From Lautropia dentalis (GTDB lineage: Bacteria; Pseudomonadota; Gammaproteobacteria; Burkholderiales; Burkholderiaceae_E): 64,000 bases of DNA. This document shows positions 47,540-57,562 of the stretch, in pieces. The translations under genes were made by a program, and so were the position numbers. How positions within the stretch are numbered: position 1 is the first letter of the stretch; each line of letters starts with the position of its first letter. Where the stretch lies: the NCBI RefSeq assembly GCF_003892345.1, contig NZ_RRUE01000002.1, positions 310,001-374,000 of the forward strand, in the 5' to 3' direction. The notes below the pieces were generated by a model. It saw only the letters and a program-made list of their open reading frames with translations. It was not told the DNA's origin and did not search any database.

Positions 47540-48733
47540 TCAGCGGCGGATCACGCCCGGCTTGTGGCCGGTACGGGCGCCGATGTCGGCAGCAGCAGCC
47601 CGGGCCTGCGCTTCGTCACGGTAGGGGCCGAGCAGAACGCGGTAGTTCTCGCCGCGCTGGTCCAGCTCCAGCGGTGGGTCGTCAGGTGTGGTGCGCGCCT
47701 GCTGCTCGCGCTGGGCGCGCAGGGCATTGTCGAGCTGGTGGAAGACGCCCAGCTGCAGAAACCAGTGACCTCCTTGCGCAGGCCGGGCCGACTGCGGACT
47801 GGCACGCAATTCGCGGGATGGTTCCGAAGCAGGCGGCTCGGCTGCCGCGGATGCCTCGGCAGGTGGGGCATCCGGAGGCGTATCGGAGGGCTGCCCCCCC
47901 GGAGAGGCGGCGGATACTGACGCCGGGGTCGATCGGGGCTGGGGCCGGTCTGGTGACTGGGCCTGGCGCTGGTTCTGCGCCCCCGGTTGCTCCTGTGCCG
48001 GGGCGGGTGTGCTGGCTGAAAGGGGGGCCGCATCGGCCGTGGCCGCGACAGGCAGCGCCACCTCCGCCTGTTTCAGCGAGACGGGCTGCAGGGCGGGACC
48101 ATTCGATGAAAGTGAGCGACCGCTCATGTCGCTGTCCAACGCGACGGGCTGAGGGGATGTCGCCGCCATGCGCGTACTGCCGGCTGCCGGATCGAGCAGC
48201 TCCACTTCCACATTGGTGTGGCCATTGCCCACATAGCCCAGCTTGCTGGCCGCCATGTAGGACAGATCGATCAGCCGGCCGCGCAGGAAGGGGCCGCGGT
48301 CGTTGACGCGCACCACCACCGACCGGCCGTTGTCGAGGCGAGTCACGCGCACATAGCTGGGCAGCGGCAGCGTGGGGTGCGCGGCCGTCATGCCATACAT
48401 GTCGTAGGTTTCGCCGATGGAGGTTTTCTTGCCGTGGAAGCGCTGGCCGTACCAGGAAGCCACCCCCTGCTGGCGATAGGGCTTGCGTTCGGTCATCGGC
48501 ACGAACTTCTGGCCCATCACCTCGTAGGGACGGTTGGCGCGGGCACGCAGCGGTTCATCCTTCGGGACGGGATCGGGCTGTTTCATCAGCGCGGCCACCC
48601 GCTGGGGGTCGGGACGGCCCGGGCCGTCATCCAGGTAATAGCCGCCGCCCGACTGGGCGCGGCTGGCGCAGCCGGCACTGAGTCCCAGCGCCAGCAGGGT
48701 GACGGCGCCGAGCGTCCTTCCGGTGGTGTTCAT
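47540..48733 (-). CDS. rlpA: RlpA septal ring lytic transglycosylase-type lipoprotein
   Basis: 397 residues. Lipobox L-S-A-G-C (Cys about 22). Double-psi beta-barrel domain about 85-185 with Q-Q-G-V-A-S-W-Y-G, F-H-G-K-K-T-S-I-G-E-T-Y and V-V-V-R-V-N-D-R-G-P-F. Then a Pro/Ala/Ser/Gln-rich linker of over 100 residues and a C-terminal SPOR domain (G-G-H-W-F-L-Q-L-G-V-F) that binds denuded glycan at the septum. It overlaps the upstream SDR gene by ATGA. Confidence 0.93.
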   Translation of the reverse strand: MNTTGRTLGAVTLLALGLSAGCASRAQSGGGYYLDDGPGRPDPQRVAALMKQPDPVPKDEPLRARANRPYEVMGQKFVPMTERKPYRQQGVASWYGQRFHGKKTSIGETYDMYGMTAAHPTLPLPSYVRVTRLDNGRSVVVRVNDRGPFLRGRLIDLSYMAASKLGYVGNGHTNVEVELLDPAAGSTRMAATSPQPVALDSDMSGRSLSSNGPALQPVSLKQAEVALPVAATADAAPLSASTPAPAQEQPGAQNQRQAQSPDRPQPRSTPASVSAASPGGQPSDTPPDAPPAEASAAAEPPASEPSRELRASPQSARPAQGGHWFLQLGVFHQLDNALRAQREQQARTTPDDPPLELDQRGENYRVLLGPYRDEAQARAAAADIGARTGHKPGVIRR

Positions 48734-49884
48734 GGGCGCTGCTCCGGCGTTCTGCCCTGCCCTGCTGCGTCGTGCAGTCCTGCAGGGCGCTGTTCCGTGT
48801 CGTGCCGTCCGGCGTGGCGCTGTCCCGCATCGTGCTGTGCTGCGCCGCGCTGTGCTGCACTGTCGTGCGGTCCGGCATCGCGCCGCCGGGCAAGTTCGGC
48901 CTGCTCGGCCTGACGTGGCTTGCGGCCGGCGCCGGTAAACGCGAGGTCGTAGAGCCAGCAGGGCAGAATCCGCAGCAGCCGGGCCACCCAGCCCATCTGC
49001 CAGGGAATCACCACGCGCCGGCGCCGCGCCACGATGGCGTCGACGGCCGCCCGGGCGAAGCGGTCGGCCGGCATCAGGAAGGGCATGTGATAGGGGTTGA
49101 TCCGGGTCATGTCGGTATCGATGAATCCCGGGGCGATGGTCACGACCGACACGCCGTGGGGGCGCATTTCCAGTCGCAGACTTTCCAGATAGACGGCCAC
49201 GGCGGCCTTGCTGGCACTGTAGGCGCCCGAGCCGGGCAGCCCCCGCACGCCGGCCACGCTGGCAATGCCCACGAGCGTGCCGGTACCGGCGGCCTTCATG
49301 CTGGCCAGGAACGGAGCAAAACTGTCGTAGACGCCCTGTACGTTGACGGCCATGACACGGGCGAACACGTCACGGTCCTCGCGCTCTTCGGTGAGGGTGC
49401 CGACGCTGATGCCCGCGTTGGCGATGACGATGTCCGGGGCGCCATGGGCCGCCACGAAGCGCCCGGCATGCAGGCTCAGGGCCTCGTGGTCGGTGATGTC
49501 GACCGTCTGGGTGATGGCCCGGATGCCGGGCAGTTCTGCCGCCAGTTCGGCCAGCCGGTCGGCACGGCGCGCGAGCAGCAGCATGGTGCAGCCCGGAAAA
49601 CGGGCCGCCAGTTCCAGGGCCATGGCGCGGCCCAGACCGCTGGAGGCCCCGGTGATGACGATGCGCTTGCCCGCACTGGCCCGCGGCTGCCCGGCAGATG
49701 CAGCCGGCCCCGACGGATCGTGCATCGGGGATCCGGCCGGCCCCGACGGATCGGGCGCCGGGAATCCGGCCGGCGTGGCAGGATCCGGCGCCGGTGATTT
49801 GCCGGACACGGCCATCACCCGGGGAGCTTCGGCGGTTTTCACGTCAGCCCCGCGTGGAGACGATGGGTTGGCATGGCCCGGCAC
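48730..49884 (-). CDS. short-chain dehydrogenase with repetitive termini
   Basis: 384 residues. The SDR core runs from about 75 ([12 protein letters not shown]) through A-N-A-G-I-S and G-S-G-A-Y-S-A-S-K-A-A to about 320. The first 70 residues contain 11-residue Pro/Asp/Ser/Gly repeats encoded by 33-bp units, and the last 60 are a His/Asp/Gln/Arg-rich tail. SDRs of this kind sit between dsbA and rlpA in related genomes. The substrate is unknown. A later start would remove the repeats but no better ATG is obvious. Confidence 0.88.
   Translation of the reverse strand: MPGHANPSSPRGADVKTAEAPRVMAVSGKSPAPDPATPAGFPAPDPSGPAGSPMHDPSGPAASAGQPRASAGKRIVITGASSGLGRAMALELAARFPGCTMLLLARRADRLAELAAELPGIRAITQTVDITDHEALSLHAGRFVAAHGAPDIVIANAGISVGTLTEEREDRDVFARVMAVNVQGVYDSFAPFLASMKAAGTGTLVGIASVAGVRGLPGSGAYSASKAAVAVYLESLRLEMRPHGVSVVTIAPGFIDTDMTRINPYHMPFLMPADRFARAAVDAIVARRRRVVIPWQMGWVARLLRILPCWLYDLAFTGAGRKPRQAEQAELARRRDAGPHDSAAQRGAAQHDAGQRHAGRHDTEQRPAGLHDAAGQGRTPEQRP
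49702..49800 (-). repeat. three 33-bp tandem repeats in the SDR gene
   Basis: Units at 49702, 49735 and 49768, the last more diverged, encoding P-D-P-S-G-P-A-G-type peptides. In-frame length variation is possible. Confidence 0.75.
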
Positions 49885-49897
49885 CGCGGCATGGTCC

Positions 49898-50551
49898 TCA
49901 GTTGGCGGCCTTGCTGCCCGACTGGATGCGGGCCAGCAGGGCGTTCAGCACGTCGATGGCCGCCTCGTTGGAGCCAGCCATGGCCGGACTGGTGACGTAC
50001 TGGCCACCCACGGCCAGCGTCGGCACACCATCCACGCCCCACGCGGTGGTGGTCTTGTTGGCGCGCTGCATCTGGGTTTTCACGCCGAAGGAGTTGTAGG
50101 CGTTTTCGAAGGCGGCAGGGTCGACCTTGACGTTGGCCAGCACTTCCTTCATTTCATCCAGCTTCTGCATGGGCTTGCGCTCTTTCTGGATGGCCTGGAA
50201 GATGGCGTTGCGGGTTTCCTCGTCTTCCCGGTTGATGGCCTGCAGGGCATAGAACATCTGCTGGTGCGGACGGCTGAAGAACGGCACGTGCACACGGCGG
50301 AACACCACGCCTTCCGGCACCTTCTTGCTCCAGGCCGAGATGGTGGGCTCGAAGGCGTAGCAGTGCGGGCAGCCATACCAGAAGAATTCGATGACCTCGG
50401 TCTTGCCGGCCGGCACGTCGGAGGCGATGCGACCGGACATGGTCTTGAAGTTCTTGCCCTCGGACAGGTTGTCGGCGGCCTGGGCGGCCAGCGGCATCAG
50501 CGCCAGCGCAACGGCAGCGGAAACGGTCGAGAGAAACTGTTTGCGATTCAT
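49898..50551 (-). CDS. dsbA: thiol:disulfide interchange protein DsbA
   Basis: 217 residues from ATG 50551. Signal peptide (ends about A-A-Q-A-A). Active site F-W-Y-G-C-P-H-C-Y with the DsbA-type C-P-H-C, the inserted helical domain, and the cis-Pro loop V-P-T-L-A-V-G-G. It introduces disulfides into periplasmic proteins. A gap of 186 bases separates it from the SPOR gene upstream. Confidence 0.96.
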   Translation of the reverse strand: MNRKQFLSTVSAAVALALMPLAAQAADNLSEGKNFKTMSGRIASDVPAGKTEVIEFFWYGCPHCYAFEPTISAWSKKVPEGVVFRRVHVPFFSRPHQQMFYALQAINREDEETRNAIFQAIQKERKPMQKLDEMKEVLANVKVDPAAFENAYNSFGVKTQMQRANKTTTAWGVDGVPTLAVGGQYVTSPAMAGSNEAAIDVLNALLARIQSGSKAAN

Positions 50552-50737
50552 GGAACCATCCTCGAGATAACGGCGGCAGAGAGATCCACATCGCCGAAAA
50601 CCAAACATCCCTGCGCACATCCCGGTGCGTGCGCAGCCAAAAAAGCTCAAACGGCAAGCTTAACCGCCCGGTTTACGTCATGCGTACGCGGGCGGCACCG
50701 TTCGTTAGCCAAACGTAACCATGTATCGGGGCGCCGT

Positions 50738-51415
50738 TCAGCGCATGCGCACGGCGGCGGCCTCGATGCCATCGTCCGCCAGCTCGCGACGAATCTGGTT
50801 GACCTGATCGAGCGAACCATAGGGGCCAATGCGTACCCGGTACACCGTCTGCCCCCCCACGGCGGCCGATTCCACCCGGGCTTCCAGCCCGCGCAGTGCC
50901 AAGTTGCCCTTGAGGCGGTCGGCATCGGCTTGGCGGCGGAACGAGCCAGCCTGCAGCAGAAAACCCCCCCGGGCAGCAGGCGCAGCCGCGGCAGATGCGG
51001 CATCTGCCGCAGGGGCGTCGGCCGGCGCCACGGGGGCGGCGGCATCCAGCGCCGCCGTGTCATCGCCGGCGGCCACGTCCACGGTCGATACACCCTGTGA
51101 CTGCACCACGTTGCGCGGATCGGGCTGGGGCATGACCTGCTGGCGGCTGCTGCCCTGGTTGGGATCGGGCAGGGTGCTGCCCTGGGGAGCGTCCACACTG
51201 GGTACCGGCGAGGGCACCTCGGGGGCCGACTGGACCACCTTGCCCTTGTCGGGGGTGGACGGGGTGATGAACGGCAGCGGCGACTGGTAGATGTACCAGG
51301 CAATGCCGGCAGCCGCCCCGGCCCCGAGCATCAGGCCCAGCAAAATGCCCAGAAAGGTGCCGCCCTGCTGGGCGCGTGGCCCGCGCCAGACATGATGCGA
51401 CCGGGTGTACGTCAT
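50738..51415 (-). CDS. SPOR-domain membrane protein (FtsN-like)
   Basis: About 225 residues from ATG 51415; an ATG at 51541 is an alternative. One membrane segment (T-F-L-G-I-L-L-G-L-M-L-G, about 20-40) precedes a Pro/Ser/Asp/Ala-rich periplasmic linker and a C-terminal SPOR domain (G-G-F-L-L-Q-A-G-S-F-R-R-Q-A-D-A-D-R-L-K, V-Y-R-V-R-I-G-P-Y). Such proteins locate to the division site. Between dsbA and argS this is the standard Burkholderiales position. Confidence 0.92.
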   Translation of the reverse strand: MTYTRSHHVWRGPRAQQGGTFLGILLGLMLGAGAAAGIAWYIYQSPLPFITPSTPDKGKVVQSAPEVPSPVPSVDAPQGSTLPDPNQGSSRQQVMPQPDPRNVVQSQGVSTVDVAAGDDTAALDAAAPVAPADAPAADAASAAAAPAARGGFLLQAGSFRRQADADRLKGNLALRGLEARVESAAVGGQTVYRVRIGPYGSLDQVNQIRRELADDGIEAAAVRMR

Positions 51416-51567
51416 GGGTACCCTGCCGGCGCCGGCATGCGTGACTGCATCGTTCTGGCACGGCAGGCCCATGGCGGCATGGCCCGCTTCCCGGGCAGGT
51501 CGTCGTGGACCGGTCTGTATGTCGGAATGGTCAAGTTGCATCAAACGGCTCCCTCGGCCGGCTTCGT

Positions 51568-53307
51568 TCACAGTCGTTCCGGCGCCGAAACGCCGATCAG
51601 CGCCATACCGCACCGCAGCACGGTGCGCACGGCCACCAGCAGGGCCATGCGGGCCTCCTGCAGGGCGGCATCGTCGATACGCACGCGCTCGGCGTTGTAG
51701 AAGGCGTGAAAATCGGCGGCCAGATCCTTCAGATAATAGGCCAGCTGGTGCGGCGCAAGCTCCCGTGCCGCATCGGCCAGCAGGGTCGGGAAGGCCGCCA
51801 TGCGTGCCATCAGCGCATATTCGGACGGCGCGACCAGTCGCCCGATGGGGGCCTTTGCAGCCGCCGCCAGCGCCACTGCCTCGTCGGCATCGGCCAGGGC
51901 ACCGCCGGCCTGCGCCAGAATGGAGCAGATCCGGGCGTGGGCATACTGGATGTAATAGACAGGGTTCTCGTCCGAACGCGACAGGGCCAGGTCCACGTCG
52001 AAGGTGAACTCGGTGTCGCCCTTGCGCGAGATGAGGAAGAAGCGCACGGCATCGCGCCCGCGAACCTCATCCCCGCCCCCCGACCATTCGATCAGGTCAC
52101 GCAGCGTGACGTAACTGCCGGCACGCTTGGAGATCTTGACCTCCTGACCGCCACGCACGACGCGCACCATCTTGTGCAGCACGTAATCGGGGTAGCCCTG
52201 CGGAATGCCGGCCTCCAGCGCCTGCAGGCCGGCGCGCACCCGCGCCACCGTACCGTGATGGTCGGACCCCTGGATATTGATGGCCTGCGTGAAGCCCCGC
52301 TGCCACTTGTTCAGGTGGTAGGCCACGTCCGGCACGAAGTAGGTGTAGCCGCCCCCCGACTTGCGCATGACGCGATCCTTGTCGTCGCCATAGTCGGTGG
52401 TGCGCAGCCACAGCGCGCCATCCTGCTCGAAGGTATGGCCGCCTGCAACGAGACGGGCCACCGCGTCCTCGACCTTGCCGTCGGTGTAGAGCGACGATTC
52501 GAGGAAGTAATTGTCGAAACGCACGCCAAAGGCCGACAGATCCAGATCCTGCTCGCGGCGCAGGCAGGCCACGGCAAAGCGGCGCACGGCCTCCAGGTCA
52601 TCGAGGTTGCCGGTGGCGGTTTCGGGCGGCTGGCCGTCGACCTGCACGGTTTCCTTCGCGACGAAGGCCCGCGCGATCTCGACAATGTAGTCACCCCGGT
52701 AGCCATCGGCCGGGAAGGACGGATCGTCCGGCGAAAGACCCCGGCCACGCGCCTGCACCGACAGCGCCAGATTGTTGATCTGCGCGCCGGCATCGTTGTA
52801 ATAGAACTCGCGGTGCACCTGCCAGCCCTGCGAGGCCATCAGCCGGGCCAGCACATCGCCCAGCGCCGCCTGCCGGCCATGGCCGACGTGCAGCGGGCCG
52901 GTGGGATTGGCCGACACGAACTCCAGCATGACCTTGCGGCCACTGGCCGGCTGCCGGCCGAAGTCCTGGCCCTGTGCCAGCACCTCGTGCACCACGCGCT
53001 GGCGTGCCGCCGGGGTGAGCCGGAAATTGATGAAGCCCGGGCCGGCGATGTCGGCCTGTTCGATGAGGGCAGCGGCACCCGGCAGGGCCATCAGGGCGGC
53101 CACCAGCGACTCGGCCACCGCACGGGGCGGCTTTTTGAGCGCCCTGGCCAGCTGCATGGCCAGATTGGTTGCAAGATCACCATGTTCGGCCTGACGCGGC
53201 CGCTCCAGCGAGGGCACGACGGCAGCGGCCTGTTCGGCATCCACGCCGATGGCCACCATGGTCTGTGCCAGCAGCTGGCGCAATTCGTTTGTCTGTGTGG
53301 GAAGCAT
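51568..53307 (-). CDS. argS: arginyl-tRNA synthetase
   Basis: 579 residues, normal length. Class I signatures: [10 protein letters not shown] (HIGH) near 125 and K-I-S-K-R-A-G-S-Y (KMSK region). N-terminal additional domain and C-terminal anticodon-binding domain (ending A-P-E-R-L) are complete. A TAGAAT box ends only 7 bases before the ATG on the minus strand, so transcription might begin at or next to the start codon. Confidence 0.97.
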   Translation of the reverse strand: MLPTQTNELRQLLAQTMVAIGVDAEQAAAVVPSLERPRQAEHGDLATNLAMQLARALKKPPRAVAESLVAALMALPGAAALIEQADIAGPGFINFRLTPAARQRVVHEVLAQGQDFGRQPASGRKVMLEFVSANPTGPLHVGHGRQAALGDVLARLMASQGWQVHREFYYNDAGAQINNLALSVQARGRGLSPDDPSFPADGYRGDYIVEIARAFVAKETVQVDGQPPETATGNLDDLEAVRRFAVACLRREQDLDLSAFGVRFDNYFLESSLYTDGKVEDAVARLVAGGHTFEQDGALWLRTTDYGDDKDRVMRKSGGGYTYFVPDVAYHLNKWQRGFTQAINIQGSDHHGTVARVRAGLQALEAGIPQGYPDYVLHKMVRVVRGGQEVKISKRAGSYVTLRDLIEWSGGGDEVRGRDAVRFFLISRKGDTEFTFDVDLALSRSDENPVYYIQYAHARICSILAQAGGALADADEAVALAAAAKAPIGRLVAPSEYALMARMAAFPTLLADAARELAPHQLAYYLKDLAADFHAFYNAERVRIDDAALQEARMALLVAVRTVLRCGMALIGVSAPERL

Positions 53308-53992
53308 CCCGGCATTCTAGAGCCTGCCGCGCCGTTTGGGCGGATCGGAAAGGCTGGCTGATGTGTCCTGCCGACGGCCGGCCGCATCAGGGCACGTCAT
53401 GGACACATGCGCCCCCGCGCCGGCCGCGGTCCCGTTCCCATACCAGTTCCAGCCCCAGCCCAGTCCCAGCCCAGCTCTGGCCCCAGCTCTGGCCCCAGCC
53501 CCGGCCCCGGCCATGGCCACAGGCTGACAGGACACTTTTGCTCTTTCGGCTACCCGTCGGATTACCTGACTGAATCGCCACGCCCCGGGGTGCGCCCTGC
53601 ATGCAGTATGCCGTGGGTCGTTACAATACGGGCGTTACATAATTCTCACCGGAAAACCACCCGCACTCACGGGAGCCGCTGCGAAAGTCTGCGGGCACTT
53701 TGGGCCCAGAATCGGGATGAGCCAGAACACGTCATTTGTCCACAGTAGCGAGGCCATTGACCGCAAGTGACGATGCACTGGATCACCCAGGCATGGGAGC
53801 CAGGGTGCCGCATTGCGCTTTCACGACCCCGTCGGTGTGTTGGGCCAGTAGCGCGCAGCATGGCCGCTGGCCTGCCCGATACCCGGGCGGAGGCACGGCC
53901 TCGCATGCGCCGTCGCGCCGCATGCCATGGCGCGCGCCACGTGCCTGTTCCCGGGCGTTTTCCTGTCACCCGTCTCTTCCACCGTCTGGACC
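53308..53992 (+). other. argS to GntR intergenic region
   Basis: 685 bases between divergent genes. It holds a dispersed repeat copy (about 53394-53430, TCATGGA then CGCCCCC and CCGGCC), short direct repeats of GCTCTGGCCCCA (about 53473-53496), and an AT-richer stretch at 53615-53650 that may contain the GntR promoter. No convincing gene. Confidence 0.5.
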
Positions 53993-55195
53993 ATGGACGC
54001 CAATTACAAGATCTCCCGCTCGTCCCTGCACATCGAAGTCACCGACCGCCTGCGCGAGATGATCTACGAACGCAGCCTGCAGCCCGGCGAACGCATCGAC
54101 GAACTGGCCCTGTCGGCCCGCCTCGGTACCTCGCGCACCCCACTGCGCGAGGCCCTGAAGGTGCTGGCCCATGAAGGTCTGGTACGGCTGGTGCCGGGCC
54201 GGGGCGCCTTCGTCATCGAGCTGTCGTCCGCCGAAGTCGAGAGCCTCTTCCCCGTGCTGGGCCTGCTGCAGAGCCGTTGTGCCGGCGAGGCCGTCCGCCA
54301 CCAGATCCCCGAGGACATCGTGGCGCTGGATGAACAGCTGGCCCGCATCGAGCAGGCCGTCACCGACGTACGCGAACTCGACTACTACCGCGCGGTCGAC
54401 GCCTTCCACGGCCGGCTGCAGGCCATGGCCAACAACCCCTGGCTCACCCGCTCGCTCACCGACCTCGGTCACTTCCTCCAGATGGTGCGCAACCTGATGC
54501 CGCTGCCCGAAAACCGGCTGCGTCAGTCCATGGCCGAGTACCGCACCCTGATGAAGGCCATCCATCGCGGCGATGCCGAGGCAGCCGAACAGGTCGTCTA
54601 CCTGCAGGCCACGGCCCAGCAACGTGCCTGGCGCACCCATCAGGCCCAGAGCCAGGCGGCAGTCGAAGCCGCCGGGGCATCAGCCGCAACCGGCGCACAC
54701 GGCAGCAGAACCGGGCAGCCGGCGGACAGCACTGCTGCCGCGGCCACGCACACCACCGCTCCGGTCTCCACGGCCGGCAGCCATGGCGCAGTGCCCGGCA
54801 CCACCACGGCCAGCCACGCAGGCGCCACCGGCAGCCACGCCGCTGCCAGCACCTCCATGGCCAGCAACACGCCCGTCAGCCACAACCACACCAGCGACAC
54901 CCCCGCGAACGGCAGCACCGCCTCCGCCAGCACAGCCAGTGCGGCCAGTATGGCTGGCCATCATCTGCATGAACAGCCGGTTTCCAGGCATGTGAATACT
55001 CACACCACGACAGGGGGCCATACGGTCAACACCATCCGGCACGACCACGTCGTCGCAAGCAGTGCATCCACCACGGCTGCCACCATGGGCACTTCCCGCC
55101 CGCAGACACCACAGGGCGGTCATGGCCACGGCACGCGAAACACCGGCCATGATCAGGTGCAACACCAGCCCGAGGCCGAGTCGCTGGACGCCTGA
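53993..55195 (+). CDS. GntR-family (FadR-type) regulator with a long His/Thr/Ala tail
   Basis: 400 residues from ATG 53993. Winged helix 10-75 (L-Q-P-G-E-R-I-D-E-L-A-L-S-A-R-L-G-T-S-R-T-P-L-R-E-A-L), FCD-type helical effector domain to about 220 with R/D/H metal-ligand-like positions. The remaining 180 residues are a low-complexity tail rich in Ala, Thr, Ser, Gly and His, with repeated S-H and H-x-H. Normal FadR/FCD proteins end near 230-250. The tail may be disordered and bind metal; its role is unknown. Confidence 0.9.
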   Translation: MDANYKISRSSLHIEVTDRLREMIYERSLQPGERIDELALSARLGTSRTPLREALKVLAHEGLVRLVPGRGAFVIELSSAEVESLFPVLGLLQSRCAGEAVRHQIPEDIVALDEQLARIEQAVTDVRELDYYRAVDAFHGRLQAMANNPWLTRSLTDLGHFLQMVRNLMPLPENRLRQSMAEYRTLMKAIHRGDAEAAEQVVYLQATAQQRAWRTHQAQSQAAVEAAGASAATGAHGSRTGQPADSTAAAATHTTAPVSTAGSHGAVPGTTTASHAGATGSHAAASTSMASNTPVSHNHTSDTPANGSTASASTASAASMAGHHLHEQPVSRHVNTHTTTGGHTVNTIRHDHVVASSASTTAATMGTSRPQTPQGGHGHGTRNTGHDQVQHQPEAESLDA

Positions 55196-55596
55196 CATGG
55201 TGGATGCCAGCCAGGCCAGGCACATTGATGGCAGGGATATCTGATGGTTGGATGCATGCCAGGCTGTATTCATCTCAGGCACTCCCTGCGGCAAGCCAGG
55301 CTCCCCCGGACGACGGGCCAGTACCTTTGCGCAATGGATCACCTGCCCGCCCGGCTTCGCAGTCGTTCAGACCCATAGGCACCTTGTCGTTGAGGAAAAC
55401 ACTGGCCGTGAACACAACTGCACATGTGCGTAACCCGCAGGTCCCCCTGTCTGACCCCGCTGTCATGGCAGCGGTTTCAACCCCAGGTGGCCCATATTTC
55501 CGCCATGACGGAATTTTGAACATTTCTGAAAAATGTTCTCACAAATGCGGTAATCTCTGCCCTGTTGACTGACAACGCCACGCAACCTTCATCCCG
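55196..55596 (+). other. intergenic region before the EAL gene
   Basis: 400 bases without a clear gene. An 8-bp dyad sits about 60 bases before the start codon. Confidence 0.45.
55518..55538. promoter_or_regulatory. perfect 8-bp dyad upstream of the EAL gene
   Basis: Arms GAACATTT (55518-55525) and AAATGTTC (55531-55538) around CTGAA. The size and place fit an operator. Confidence 0.5.
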
Positions 55597-57396
55597 GTGA
55601 ACCTAGAGGCACACATCAGTGTCGGGGGCAACGCCGCAAACCGCAGCGAAGACGCCCTGATCCAGCAGCAGAACACCGTCCTGCTGCTCGACGCCGACCC
55701 CGCCACCCGGCACACGGTTCAGCGCGTGCTGGACACCCAGCATCTGGGCACCCTGCGTGTGGCCGACAGTCTGGAAGAGGCCGACGAACTCATCGACAGT
55801 GAGCCCACACTTGCGTTGCTGCTCCTGTCGGTAGACGGTCCGGATGACGAGCGACTGCAGTGGGTGCGTCGTGCCATCCGCACGGCGGCCTGGCAGCGGC
55901 TGTCGGTCATCGTGCTCACGCCTGGCTCGCGCAACCCGCTCTGGCCGGAAGCCCTGGCACTGAACCTGTCCGACGTCCTGGGCAAGCCCCTCGACGAAGC
56001 CGCCCTGCACCTGAAGCTGCGCCAGTGCCTGAGCCTCAAGATCTATCGTGACCGGCTGCTCAAGCAGGACCTGCTGACGGGTCTGACCAACCGCAGCGGC
56101 TTCATGCGCCGGCTGGAAGTGGTGCTGCGCGCCCGCGCCACCGCCCACACCGTGATGCTGCTGGACCTCGACCGCTTCCGCCAACTCAACGACGGCCTCG
56201 GGCATCACATGGGTGATGCCTTCCTGAAGGCCGTCAGCCAGCGGCTGGATGCCGTGATCAGCCACCATACCGGCCCCGAACGGCGCCGTCCCGCCATCAC
56301 CACCAGCCCTTGGCTGGCCCGCACCGGTGCCGACCGCTTCATGGCCCTGCTGCCCGGCCGCCCCGGTGAACCGGCTCACGAACAGGCACTGGAGGAACTG
56401 CAGCGCAGCCTGGTGCTGCCCCTGCACATCGAGGGAAGGGAACTGTTCATCTCGGCCAGCATCGGCCTGGCCGTGTTTCCCGACCACGGCAGCGACCACA
56501 ACCAGCTCACCCGGCACGCCGAACAGGCACTGGCCGTGGCCAAGCGGCGCGGCGGCCACCGCATCGAGTATTTCGACCCCGCGCAGAAGCGGGTGGGCAT
56601 CAACGCCATTACCCTCGAGAACCACCTGCGCCACGCCATCCGCTACAACGAGCTGCAGCTCTTCTATCAGCCCAAGGTCTGCAGCCGGACCCTCGAGATC
56701 ACCGGCGTCGAGGCCCTCATTCGCTGGTACCACCGCGACCGGGGACTGATCCTGCCCGAGCACTTCGTACCCGTGGCCGAACGCAGCGGCCTGATCAGCG
56801 AGATCGGTGCCTGGGCCCTGCAGGAAGCCTGCCGGCAGGCCCGCGCCTGGCTGGACGCCGGCCTGCCCGCGCTCAGGATGGCCGTAAACATTTCAGCCGC
56901 CCAGACCCAGCGGGGTGATCTGGTGGCCACCGTCCGGCAGGCCCTCGACGACAGCGGCCTGCCCCCCGAACACCTCACGCTGGAACTGACCGAAACCCTG
57001 CTGGTCGAAAACGGCGAGCATGCGCGCCAGCTGATCGGCCGGCTCAAGGAACTGGGCCTGGCCCTGTCACTGGATGACTTCGGCACCGGCTACTCGTCCC
57101 TCACCTACCTGCACACGCTGCCGTTCGACGAAATCAAGATCGACCGCAGCTTCATCCAGGGGCTGCCTCATCAGGCCGTCTCCCGCGCCATCGTCAACGC
57201 CATTCTGGCGCTGGCCGAGGGTCTGGAGCTGGATGCCGTGGCCGAAGGCATCGAACGCCCCGACGAGTTTGCCTGCCTGCAGGAACACCTGCCCAACTGC
57301 ACCCTGCAGGGCAACCTGTTCTGCCCGCCGATGAGCGCTCCCGCCCTGCAGGACCGTCTGCGCGCCAGCACCCGCTTCCAGCCGGCTGTGGCCTGA
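55597..57396 (+). CDS. cyclic-di-GMP phosphodiesterase with pseudo-receiver and degenerate GGDEF
   Basis: 599 residues from GTG 55597. Receiver-like domain about 26-140: the acidic pair is present (D32-A-D34) and K130 in L-G-K-P, but the phosphoacceptor position in L-L-L-L-S78-V is Ser. GGDEF-like domain about 155-325 with the motif reduced to T-G-A-D-R. EAL domain from about 335: E-A-L (372-374), N-I-S-A-A-Q, E-L-T-E-T, D-D-F-G-T-G-Y-S-S-L and K-I-D-R-S-F are intact. It should hydrolyse cyclic-di-GMP, with the GGDEF part perhaps binding GTP, and not respond to phosphorylation. Confidence 0.92.
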   Translation: MNLEAHISVGGNAANRSEDALIQQQNTVLLLDADPATRHTVQRVLDTQHLGTLRVADSLEEADELIDSEPTLALLLLSVDGPDDERLQWVRRAIRTAAWQRLSVIVLTPGSRNPLWPEALALNLSDVLGKPLDEAALHLKLRQCLSLKIYRDRLLKQDLLTGLTNRSGFMRRLEVVLRARATAHTVMLLDLDRFRQLNDGLGHHMGDAFLKAVSQRLDAVISHHTGPERRRPAITTSPWLARTGADRFMALLPGRPGEPAHEQALEELQRSLVLPLHIEGRELFISASIGLAVFPDHGSDHNQLTRHAEQALAVAKRRGGHRIEYFDPAQKRVGINAITLENHLRHAIRYNELQLFYQPKVCSRTLEITGVEALIRWYHRDRGLILPEHFVPVAERSGLISEIGAWALQEACRQARAWLDAGLPALRMAVNISAAQTQRGDLVATVRQALDDSGLPPEHLTLELTETLLVENGEHARQLIGRLKELGLALSLDDFGTGYSSLTYLHTLPFDEIKIDRSFIQGLPHQAVSRAIVNAILALAEGLELDAVAEGIERPDEFACLQEHLPNCTLQGNLFCPPMSAPALQDRLRASTRFQPAVA

Positions 57397-57562
57397 GCCG
57401 ATCCCGGTTTGGTGCGCGCCCCATTTTGTACGCCGCCCCATGTCAGGGGGTTTAACAAAAAGCAACGTCCTTGCTTTATGACAGGGTGAACATGCCCCAA
57501 AGCGGGCAAAGTGTTCTATGCTGTCAGCAGATACATCAACCCGGCCTGAAGGAGACCTTCTC

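Noticed and set aside
47320-48306. Plus-strand open frame after rsmI
   Set aside because: It overlaps the real rsmI end in another frame and lies opposite rlpA; Arg/Pro/Gly-rich, no domain.
51505-53361. Plus-strand open frame of 618 codons opposite argS
   Set aside because: A shadow of argS.
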